From positions 1 through 7,215 of the forward strand of contig JAFYWE010000031.1 in assembly GCA_017558165.1 (NCBI GenBank): a stretch of DNA of 7,215 nucleotides, in the 5' to 3' direction. The notes beneath the pieces are model-generated. The model saw nothing but the letters and a program-made list of their open reading frames with translations. It was not told the DNA's origin and did no database searches. The stretch's first letter is position 1. Each line of letters begins with the position of its first letter. A program made the position numbers and the translations under genes. Origin of the DNA: Bacteroidaceae bacterium (lineage in GTDB: Bacteria; Bacteroidota; Bacteroidia; Bacteroidales; Bacteroidaceae). Shown here one piece after another: positions 1 to 5,425 of the stretch.

Positions 1-1941
1 GAGCTGGGCGGTCATCTGCAGCATGTGCAGATTGTGGGCGAGATACGCTCCTTCGAGGAATTCGGCGAGGGAGCGCGTCGTCGTCTTGTGGGGCATTTTA
101 CCGATGGCACGGCCTTTGTTGACCTTGTCTGGTTCAAGGGCATAAAGTATATAAAGAGTAGTCTTAAGCTACATACGCAGTACGTGGTGTTCGGCAAGCC
201 TTCCATGTTCAATGGCAGGGTAAACATTGCGCATCCCGATGTGGATGACGCCTCCACACTGCAGTTGAGCAGTATGGGACTGCAACCGTACTACAACACC
301 ACCGAGAAGATGAAGCGTCGCGGGCTCAACTCCAATGCGATGGCAAAGCTGGTGCAGAACCTGTTCCAGCTTCTTGACCGTGAGATGGAGGAGACCCTGA
401 CGGCAGACATCGTGTGCAAGCATGGTCTCATGTCGCTCGACAACGCCTTGCGTATAATACACTTCCCCAAGAACACCAAGGAGTTGCAACTGGCGCAGTA
501 CAGGCTCAAGTTCGAGGAGCTGTTCTATATTCAGCTGAACATCCTGCAGTATGCCCGTGACAGGCAGATGCGTTACTTGGGTCACCGTTTTGCAAAGGTG
601 GGTGACATGTTCAACCGTTTCTATCACGAGAATCTCCCGTTTGAGCTTACGGGCGCGCAAAAGAGAGTGGTGCGCGAGATACGCTGTGACGTGAACAGCA
701 ACCGCCAGATGAACCGTCTGCTACAGGGTGACGTGGGTAGCGGTAAGACCCTTGTAGCACTCCTTTCGATGCTGTTGGCTAAGGACAACGGCTACCAGGC
801 TTGTATACTGGCTCCTACGGAAATTCTTGCCGAGCAGCACTTCGCGACCATACGCCGTATGCTCGGTTCCCTGCCCGTAAGGGTGGAACTGCTCACTGGC
901 AGTACACGCCAGAAGGAGCGTGGTCCTCTCTTCGAGGCGCTTGAGAACGGCGGTGTCGATATCCTTGTAGGCACGCATGCAGTGCTTGAGGACAACGTGC
1001 ATTTCTATAACCTTGGTCTTGTGGTAATTGACGAGCAGCACCGTTTCGGTGTGGCGCAACGTGCCAAGATGTGGGCCAAGAACAATATCCCGCCGCATAT
1101 ACTGGTGATGACGGCTACGCCTATCCCGCGTACCCTGGCAATGACGCTGTACGGCGACCTTGACGTGTCGGTCATCGACGAGCTGCCCCCAGGCCGCAAG
1201 CCGATCTCCACAAGGCATATCTTCCGTGATCATGCCAATGCCATGTACTCTTTCATTCACGGCCAGTTGCGCGAGGGGCGTCAGGCCTATGTGGTATATC
1301 CGCTCATAACTGAGAGCGAGAAACTCGACCTCAAGAACCTTGAGGACGGCTACAAGCACCTGTGCAACGTCTTCTGTGACTACAAACTGAGCAAGCTGCA
1401 CGGTAAGATGAAGCCTAAGGAGAAGGACGAGGAGATGAGGCGTTTCGCATCGGGCGAGACACGCCTGCTTGTCTCTACGACGGTTATTGAGGTGGGTGTG
1501 GACGTGCCCAATGCTTCGGTGATGGTCATTGAGAATGCCGAGCGTTTCGGACTCTCGCAGCTGCACCAGCTGCGCGGTCGTGTAGGCCGTGGAGCGTCGC
1601 AGTCGTACTGTATACTGGTGACCGACTACAAGCTCTCCGAGGAGACGCGCAAGCGCATGGAGATAATGACAACCAGCAACGACGGCTTCGAGATTGCCGA
1701 GGCCGACCTCAAGCTGCGTGGCCCCGGTGACATCGAGGGTACACAGCAGAGCGGTATTGCCTTCGACCTCAAGATTGCCAACCTGGCACGTGATGAGCAA
1801 CTCCTGCAGTATGTGCGTGAGGTTGCGCGCGCGGTGGTGGATGCCGATCCGCAGCATAATGACCCTGCCAACAGGGTATTGTGGGAGCGTCTGCGTGCGA
1901 TAAAGAACATGAAGGACTGGAACTGGGGAGCGATATCGTGA
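1..1941 (+). CDS. recG: ATP-dependent DNA helicase RecG, 5' end outside the window
   Basis: RecG is a superfamily 2 helicase that remodels stalled replication forks and moves branched DNA such as Holliday junctions. The frame is open from base 1 to the TGA at 1939-1941 (646 codons). Known RecG proteins are near 700 residues, so about 50 N-terminal residues, part of the wedge region, should lie upstream. Seen in order: wedge/OB region (first ~150 residues here); Walker A GDVGSGKT (727-750); Walker B DEQH (1030-1041); motif III TAT (1111-1119); motif VI QLRGRVGRG (1567-1593); and the RecG-specific LRGPGD segment (1714-1731), part of the C-terminal TRG region that couples ATP use to translocation. 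All key residues are intact, with no frameshift. A GTG at 25 is in frame but internal. No clear terminator follows the stop. Identification is by motif order and is firm. Confidence 0.97.
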   Translation, partial: ELGGHLQHVQIVGEIRSFEEFGEGARRRLVGHFTDGTAFVDLVWFKGIKYIKSSLKLHTQYVVFGKPSMFNGRVNIAHPDVDDASTLQLSSMGLQPYYNTTEKMKRRGLNSNAMAKLVQNLFQLLDREMEETLTADIVCKHGLMSLDNALRIIHFPKNTKELQLAQYRLKFEELFYIQLNILQYARDRQMRYLGHRFAKVGDMFNRFYHENLPFELTGAQKRVVREIRCDVNSNRQMNRLLQGDVGSGKTLVALLSMLLAKDNGYQACILAPTEILAEQHFATIRRMLGSLPVRVELLTGSTRQKERGPLFEALENGGVDILVGTHAVLEDNVHFYNLGLVVIDEQHRFGVAQRAKMWAKNNIPPHILVMTATPIPRTLAMTLYGDLDVSVIDELPPGRKPISTRHIFRDHANAMYSFIHGQLREGRQAYVVYPLITESEKLDLKNLEDGYKHLCNVFCDYKLSKLHGKMKPKEKDEEMRRFASGETRLLVSTTVIEVGVDVPNASVMVIENAERFGLSQLHQLRGRVGRGASQSYCILVTDYKLSEETRKRMEIMTTSNDGFEIAEADLKLRGPGDIEGTQQSGIAFDLKIANLARDEQLLQYVREVARAVVDADPQHNDPANRVLWERLRAIKNMKDWNWGAIS

Positions 1942-1989
1942 CATCCGCTTCCTGGCCGTTGGTGCTTTTTACAATTCTTAAGTTTTTAA

Positions 1990-2022
1990 TTTTCGTTCAG
2001 ATAACTATTTTTACTATCTTTG
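1990..2022 (+). promoter_or_regulatory. Bacteroidota-type promoter for ndk
   Basis: The -7 element TATCTTTG (2015-2022) matches the Bacteroidota consensus TAnnTTTG exactly. Twenty bases upstream is TTTTC (1990-1994), one mismatch from the -33 TTTG. Transcription would start near 2028-2030, giving ndk a leader of roughly 97 nt. The bases just before the ndk ATG are A-rich (AATATAAAA), typical of this phylum, with no Shine-Dalgarno site. The start site itself is inferred. Confidence 0.75.
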
Positions 2023-2039
2023 CAAAATGTTGCAAAGAT
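2016..2039. repeat. Perfect 10-bp inverted repeat over the ndk start site
   Basis: ATCTTTGCAA (2016-2025) and TTGCAAAGAT (2030-2039) are perfect reverse complements separated by AATG. The left arm contains most of the -7 element and the centre (2027.5) falls at the predicted transcription start. TGCAAAG recurs at 2031-2037 and 2059-2065, with a near copy TGCAAAA at 2021-2027. It could be an operator for a dimeric regulator or part of a two-way promoter. It is not a terminator: there is no T-tract and the stem would lie at or before the start site. Confidence 0.7.
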
Positions 2040-2064
2040 GGGTCGCGTCGTGCGTAGGTGCAAA
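2033..2064 (-). promoter_or_regulatory. Candidate opposing promoter, antisense to the end of recG
   Basis: On the minus strand a perfect -33 TTTG (2064-2061) is followed, after exactly 20 bases, by CATCTTTG (2040-2033), one mismatch from TAnnTTTG. This mirrors the ndk promoter about the same centre, 2027.5. Transcription would run leftward into the 3' end of recG. The two elements and their spacing are seen directly; activity is inferred. The mismatch is at a conserved T, so it is probably weaker than the ndk promoter, if it is used at all. Confidence 0.35.
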
Positions 2065-2125
2065 GCAACGTCAATTGGCTATTCGCCATATTCCAGTAGC
2101 AATTTCATAATCCAATAATATAAAA

Positions 2126-2599
2126 ATGGAAAGAACACTTATTCTTATCAAGCCTAACGCCTTGCAGCGTGGCATAGTTGGTGACATCATCACTCGTTTT
2201 GAACGTAAGGGCTTGCGCCTTGCCGGTATGAAGATGCTTTTCATGACAGACGAGCTCGTTGCCGAGCACTATGCTCACCTCGTAGAGCGTCCATTCTTCC
2301 CTTATCTCAAGGCTTCGATGCAGGCGGCTCCGCTCATTGCATGCTGTCTTGAGGGTGCCGAGGCTGTTGAGACTGTTCGCCTTATGGTAGGCGTGACCAA
2401 TTCACGTAAGGCGCTCCCTGGTACAATCCGTGGCGATTTCTCAATGAGTGGTGAGCAGAACGTGGTTCATGCATCAGATTCAGTTGAGAATGCACTTGTA
2501 GAGATTAACCGTTTCTTCAACCCTGCCGAGCTGTATGACTACGAGTCGGCTGTGACCCGTTTCGAGTACGGTGGTGAGGAGAGCCAGAAATACATGTAA
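2126..2599 (+). CDS. ndk: Nucleoside-diphosphate kinase
   Basis: This cytoplasmic enzyme moves the terminal phosphate of ATP onto other nucleoside diphosphates through a phosphohistidine, balancing the NTP and dNTP pools. The 157-residue product begins with the family's IKPNALQRG (Lys9) and carries NVVHASDS, where His115 is the phosphorylated residue. GTIRGDF (99-105) supplies nucleotide-binding Arg102, and Asn112 is also kept. Length is close to the usual 140-155, with a short acidic and aromatic C-terminal extension (about 140-157). ATG 2126 is preferred because it gives the standard N-terminus and follows an A-rich stretch. The gene has its own promoter and is followed after four bases by a peptidase gene, with which it is probably co-transcribed. 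A slightly basic Kpn-loop region (TNSRKALPG) is a minor variation on the family. Identification is firm. Confidence 0.97.
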   Translation: MERTLILIKPNALQRGIVGDIITRFERKGLRLAGMKMLFMTDELVAEHYAHLVERPFFPYLKASMQAAPLIACCLEGAEAVETVRLMVGVTNSRKALPGTIRGDFSMSGEQNVVHASDSVENALVEINRFFNPAELYDYESAVTRFEYGGEESQKYM

Positions 2600-2603
2600 T
2601 AAG

Positions 2604-3467
2604 GTGAGAGTACTGAAGTCGATATTGCTTGCTGCAGCCCTTGCTGCTCCGTTTGCCGGAGCCAGTGCGCAGGATATGCTTGCCGATGAGGTAAAGGTGT
2701 GCGGTCACATGACCATGCCCGATACCATGGCATTGCACAATATGCTGCTGAATGAGGCATACGTTGTCCCGTCAATGGATATGTATCCAAGTTGGGAGAA
2801 TAACAAGGTGCATTACACCGCTGCATTGCCCGACTCGTTCAAGATTGACCTCACGGGCTTTGTGATGCCTACAGCGAGCCGCAAGGTGACCGATATCTTC
2901 GGCTACCGTCCGCGTCGCCGTCGTGTACACAACGGCCTTGACATCAAGGTAGAGAGGGGTGATACCATCTATGCCGCATTTGACGGCAAGGTGCGCATTA
3001 CGGCGTTCCAGCGTCGCGGTTATGGCCACTATGTGGTAATACGCCATAACAACGGTATCGAGACTCTCTATGCCCATCTCTCAAAGAAACTCGTGAATGA
3101 GAACCAGAATGTGAAGGCGGGTGACCCGATAGGCCTGGGTGGCAATACTGGCCGTTCTACGGGCTCACACCTGCACTTCGAGACCATTCTCCTTGGAAAG
3201 TGCATTGACCCCGCCCTGCTGTTCGATTTCCCTAATCAGGACGTCACCGGTGACAATTATGTATACCGCAAGCCAGGTGCACGTTACGTAGAGAACGGCA
3301 AGGTCAAGGTTGCCGGGCCGGAGCCCAAATACCACAAGGTGAAGTCGGGTGATACAATTGAGCGAATCGCAAGAAAGCACGGTGTGTCACAGCAGACAAT
3401 ATTCAAGCTGAATGGTCTAAACTCACGTTCGATAATACGTCCGGGGCAGAATTTGAGATATCAGTAA
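2604..3467 (+). CDS. Secreted M23-family peptidase with C-terminal LysM domain
   Basis: A probable zinc endopeptidase that cuts peptide cross-links of peptidoglycan in the periplasm, either remodelling the wall or activating other hydrolases. With a GTG start at 2604 the product is 287 residues. Residues 1-22 form a clean signal peptide (basic MRVLKS, Ala/Leu-rich core, GASA before Gln23). The M23 domain is about 89-200 and has all four family residues: His109 and Asp113 in HNGLD, and His189 and His191 in HLHFE. A LysM peptidoglycan-binding domain (YHKVKSGDTI) fills 243-287. Residues 23-88 match nothing I recognise. No in-frame ATG lies between the ndk stop and the signal peptide; starting at GTG 2571 or 2574 would overlap ndk and spoil the basic n-region. 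The closeness to ndk suggests translational coupling. Its exact substrate cannot be told. Confidence 0.9.
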   Translation: MRVLKSILLAAALAAPFAGASAQDMLADEVKVCGHMTMPDTMALHNMLLNEAYVVPSMDMYPSWENNKVHYTAALPDSFKIDLTGFVMPTASRKVTDIFGYRPRRRRVHNGLDIKVERGDTIYAAFDGKVRITAFQRRGYGHYVVIRHNNGIETLYAHLSKKLVNENQNVKAGDPIGLGGNTGRSTGSHLHFETILLGKCIDPALLFDFPNQDVTGDNYVYRKPGARYVENGKVKVAGPEPKYHKVKSGDTIERIARKHGVSQQTIFKLNGLNSRSIIRPGQNLRYQ

Positions 3468-3472
3468 CAAAC

Positions 3473-3507
3473 AAAAAAGTCAAGCATTGTGAATGCTTGA
3501 CTTTTTT
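3473..3507. terminator. Bidirectional intrinsic terminator between convergent genes
   Basis: A perfect 16-bp stem pairs 3473-3488 with 3492-3507 around the loop GTG. The core GTCAAGCATT/AATGCTTGAC is flanked by six A on the left and seven T on the right, so each strand's transcript ends in a U-tract. It lies 5 bp after the peptidase stop and 22 bp beyond the stop of the minus-strand barrel gene, so it can end both units. Confidence 0.93.
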
Positions 3508-3529
3508 TGTGCTATTGTTGCTCTCTTTA

Positions 3530-4168
3530 TCAGAAGATATATGCGAGAGAGAACTGCCAGGTGTTTGTCTTTGACTTTGTGGCAAGGTTAAGGGCTGCCT
3601 GTGTAGGCTCGCTGTACTCGCTTGTGCTGCCAAGGGCGATGTTGTAGTTCACATGAAGCTGTACGTGGTCAAGCACTACTGCACCAAGGCCAAGGTTGAG
3701 GCTGAGGTTGCTGCTTCTCAATGTGTACTGTGAAAGTGCCTCCTGTCCACCGTCTGGTAGCATGTCAGTGAGAGAGAATGTCTTGTCACCGATGTTCCAG
3801 CTCCACTGTGGACCTGCTGCCACGAATGGCTCAAGGAACTTGTTCACTACAGGGAGGGATAGCTCGTAGCGAAGATAGACAGGGAGGTCTACGCACTTGC
3901 TCTTGATGGTCTCGCTACCTACCTCTGTGTTTGTCTGTGAATAGAGGAGGTTGGCCTCTACGCCAAGACCTACGATTGGCAATGTCGCTTTTACCATAGG
4001 ACCTACGAACCAACCCTGGTCGCCTTTTACTGTAGTCTTCATGTCACCAAGGTTCGATGGTTTCTCTGCTGAGTTTACTCCGGCCTTGATACCCCAGTTG
4101 ATCTGTGACGCTGCAGGAGCTGCCGCAAAGAGTGCAAGGGTCAAAAGGATTCCAAAAAACTTCTTCAT
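3530..4168 (-). CDS. Outer-membrane beta-barrel protein, PorT/OMP_b-brl_2 type
   Basis: A 212-residue exported protein, predicted to form a small barrel (about eight strands) in the outer membrane. Residues 1-21 are a signal peptide (MKKFF, hydrophobic core, PAAS before Gln22). The mature part opens with GIKAGVNSA, has alternating strands, the family-like VDLPVYLRY (93-101) and FVAAGPQWSW (115-124), and ends in SLAYIF; a terminal Phe is the usual signal for barrel insertion by the BAM complex. The class is well supported but the role is not. PorT, a type IX secretion factor, belongs to the same broad family, and this gene follows gldN on the same strand after 135 bp. However, many barrels of this family have nothing to do with secretion, and I see no PorT-specific mark. 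ATG 4168 gives the signal peptide directly. One cysteine (Cys92) is present. Confidence 0.83.
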   Translation of the reverse strand: MKKFFGILLTLALFAAAPAASQINWGIKAGVNSAEKPSNLGDMKTTVKGDQGWFVGPMVKATLPIVGLGVEANLLYSQTNTEVGSETIKSKCVDLPVYLRYELSLPVVNKFLEPFVAAGPQWSWNIGDKTFSLTDMLPDGGQEALSQYTLRSSNLSLNLGLGAVVLDHVQLHVNYNIALGSTSEYSEPTQAALNLATKSKTNTWQFSLAYIF

Positions 4169-4201
4169 TGTTCTTGTTATTTAATCATTAAACAAAAACA
4201 A

Positions 4202-4229
4202 CATTGTGTACGGTCAAGGTATCACAATG
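4202..4229 (-). promoter_or_regulatory. Leader hairpin upstream of the barrel gene; possible terminator for gldN
   Basis: CATTGTG (4202-4208) and CACAATG (4223-4229) form a perfect 7-bp inverted repeat. TAC (4209-4211) with GTA (4219-4221) extends the stem to 10 bp if one base (4222) bulges. Read leftward, the stem is followed by TTGTTTTTGTTT. It therefore could be a weak terminator about 75 bp past gldN, or a structured leader or attenuator before the barrel gene, whose ATG is about 34 bp further on. The T-tract is interrupted, so strong termination is doubtful. Confidence 0.45.
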
Positions 4230-4254
4230 CTGTTCTAATACCTATTCTACGCCA

Positions 4255-4287
4255 CAAAAGAACGATAAAATAAGTAAATAAACAAAA
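4255..4287 (-). promoter_or_regulatory. Candidate promoter for the barrel gene
   Basis: On the minus strand TTTTG (4287-4283) serves as a -33 element. After exactly 20 bases comes TTCTTTTG (4262-4255), one mismatch from TAnnTTTG. The spacing equals that of the ndk promoter in this window. A start near 4250 would give a leader of about 80 nt containing the 4202-4229 hairpin. The surrounding DNA is very AT-rich, so a chance match is possible. Confidence 0.4.
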
Positions 4288-4303
4288 TTTTCAATAAAAA
4301 TGT

Positions 4304-5404
4304 TTATCTGCGGGTGCGTCGTACCGATACGCGTGCGGCGTTGTTTGCCTTGGCCGGTTCGCTCTTGCTCTTCTTCTCGACCTTATCGGTACTCTTCACC
4401 TCCTCTTTCTCCTTCTGCTCCCTGCGTGTAGGCCTCTTGGGTTTCTCTACAGGAGCCTTGGCTGCCTCGATGGAGTCATTCGCAGCCTTTGCCGCCGCGT
4501 CGATAGAATCCTGGCGAATCTCGGCTACTGTCTTGGTGTTCCACAGGTTTGTGCGGAAGTCGCTGAGCTGCTGCTCGATCTTCTGCTGCTCCTTCTTCAC
4601 TGCAGTAGAGTCCTGGCAGTATTGTGCGATGGCCTGGTTCTTGAGGTTAACGGTCTTGTAGATGTTACCATCGTATGAGCCCTTGGTGAAGTAGTCATCG
4701 AGGCTCATTGAGGATATGTTGTTCAGGCTGCTTGTCATCACGCTCTGGCGGGCAAGCAATGGTGCGACTTCGTCGTAGTTGATCCAGAACATCGGGATCT
4801 TGGTCTCCTCGGAACTGAACTCCTCGTTGCGGTGCATTACGGGACAGATGGCTACTACGCGTATACCGTATGAGCCTCTCCTGCTGTCATAGTAGTGGCT
4901 CTCCTTTATGAAGTAGCTCTTGACCTCGGCGCTCGGTATGTCGCTCTTGCCCACGATTATCTTGCCATTCTCCTCCTCATAGTATATGCGGTAGTCCTCA
5001 AGCATCAGCTTTGGGTCAACGGCTTTCTCCTCGGAGAATGACTCATATCCGTCAAGGCTGTACTCATATGCTGTTATGTTGCCCTCGATGATGTTCCCGA
5101 AGAGGAATGTGAACAGGTTCATATTGCCACCCATTGGCTCGACAGGGTAGTAGAGCGATGCGTTCTTCTCCTTGCTGAGGTCAAGCTCCCTGTAGATGTC
5201 ACGTTTCCATTCAACCTCCTGAGGTGTAATCGTTCCTGGGTACTGACTCTTTGCCCTCTCGCTCAAGCCTGTAACGGCGGTAGTCTTTGCGGCCTTTCCG
5301 GATTTGTTCGTGTTTTCTTTCTGGCGTGCAGGTGGCTGCGCCACTGTTGCCTGTGCGGCAAGCAGCAGTGATACGACGAGTATTAATCGGCTGATGTATT
5401 GCAT
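4304..5404 (-). CDS. gldN: Type IX secretion system protein GldN/PorN
   Basis: GldN (PorN in Porphyromonas) is a periplasmic part of the type IX secretion machine; it binds the lipoprotein GldK to form the ring under the outer membrane and contacts the periplasmic end of GldM. The product is 366 residues with a signal peptide (1-22, ending ATVA before Gln23). The conserved core runs from about 50 to 290 and shows the family features WKRDIYRELDLSKEKNASL (66-84) followed by YYP, and an IPMFWINYDEVAPLLA stretch (203-218). A predicted coiled segment (about 267-285) is followed by a low-complexity tail (about 295-366) rich in Lys, Glu and Ala and ending RRTRR. The tail is the unusual part. The ATG is 21 bp past the gldM stop, so the two are almost surely co-transcribed. 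Assignment rests on both sequence and gene order. Confidence 0.95.
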   Translation of the reverse strand: MQYISRLILVVSLLLAAQATVAQPPARQKENTNKSGKAAKTTAVTGLSERAKSQYPGTITPQEVEWKRDIYRELDLSKEKNASLYYPVEPMGGNMNLFTFLFGNIIEGNITAYEYSLDGYESFSEEKAVDPKLMLEDYRIYYEEENGKIIVGKSDIPSAEVKSYFIKESHYYDSRRGSYGIRVVAICPVMHRNEEFSSEETKIPMFWINYDEVAPLLARQSVMTSSLNNISSMSLDDYFTKGSYDGNIYKTVNLKNQAIAQYCQDSTAVKKEQQKIEQQLSDFRTNLWNTKTVAEIRQDSIDAAAKAANDSIEAAKAPVEKPKRPTRREQKEKEEVKSTDKVEKKSKSEPAKANNAARVSVRRTRR

Positions 5405-5425
5405 AATTGTATCGTTTGTTCGTTT

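Noticed and set aside
25..27. In-frame GTG as the start of recG
   Set aside because: The frame is open to base 1 and RecG homologues need about 50 more N-terminal residues, so the gene simply begins outside the window.
721..1944. A 407-codon open frame on the minus strand, in line with another at 169-660, both opposite recG
   Set aside because: It shares codon boundaries with recG, so it stays open wherever recG avoids TTA, CTA and TCA codons; the break comes at the CTA codon at 721. The translation has no recognisable domain. This is a codon-use effect.
1942..2000. Search for a recG terminator in the T-rich stretch after the stop
   Set aside because: There are runs of T but no stable GC stem before them, so none is called.
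2027..2088. Small hairpins in the ndk leader (2027-2033 with 2065-2071; 2076-2079 with 2085-2088), considered as a riboswitch
   Set aside because: Stems are 4-7 bp, one with a wobble pair, and no known riboswitch core is visible.
4278..4307. ATAAACA/TGTTTAT inverted repeat over the gldN stop codon, considered as a terminator
   Set aside because: The 7-bp stem is only A/T except for one pair and has a 16-base loop, so it would be too weak; AT-rich DNA yields such repeats by chance.
4314..4661. A plus-strand frame with hydrophobic runs, resembling a small membrane protein
   Set aside because: It is the complement of the Lys/Glu-rich GldN tail, which reads as Phe/Leu/Ser-rich on the other strand. 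There is no promoter or start context.
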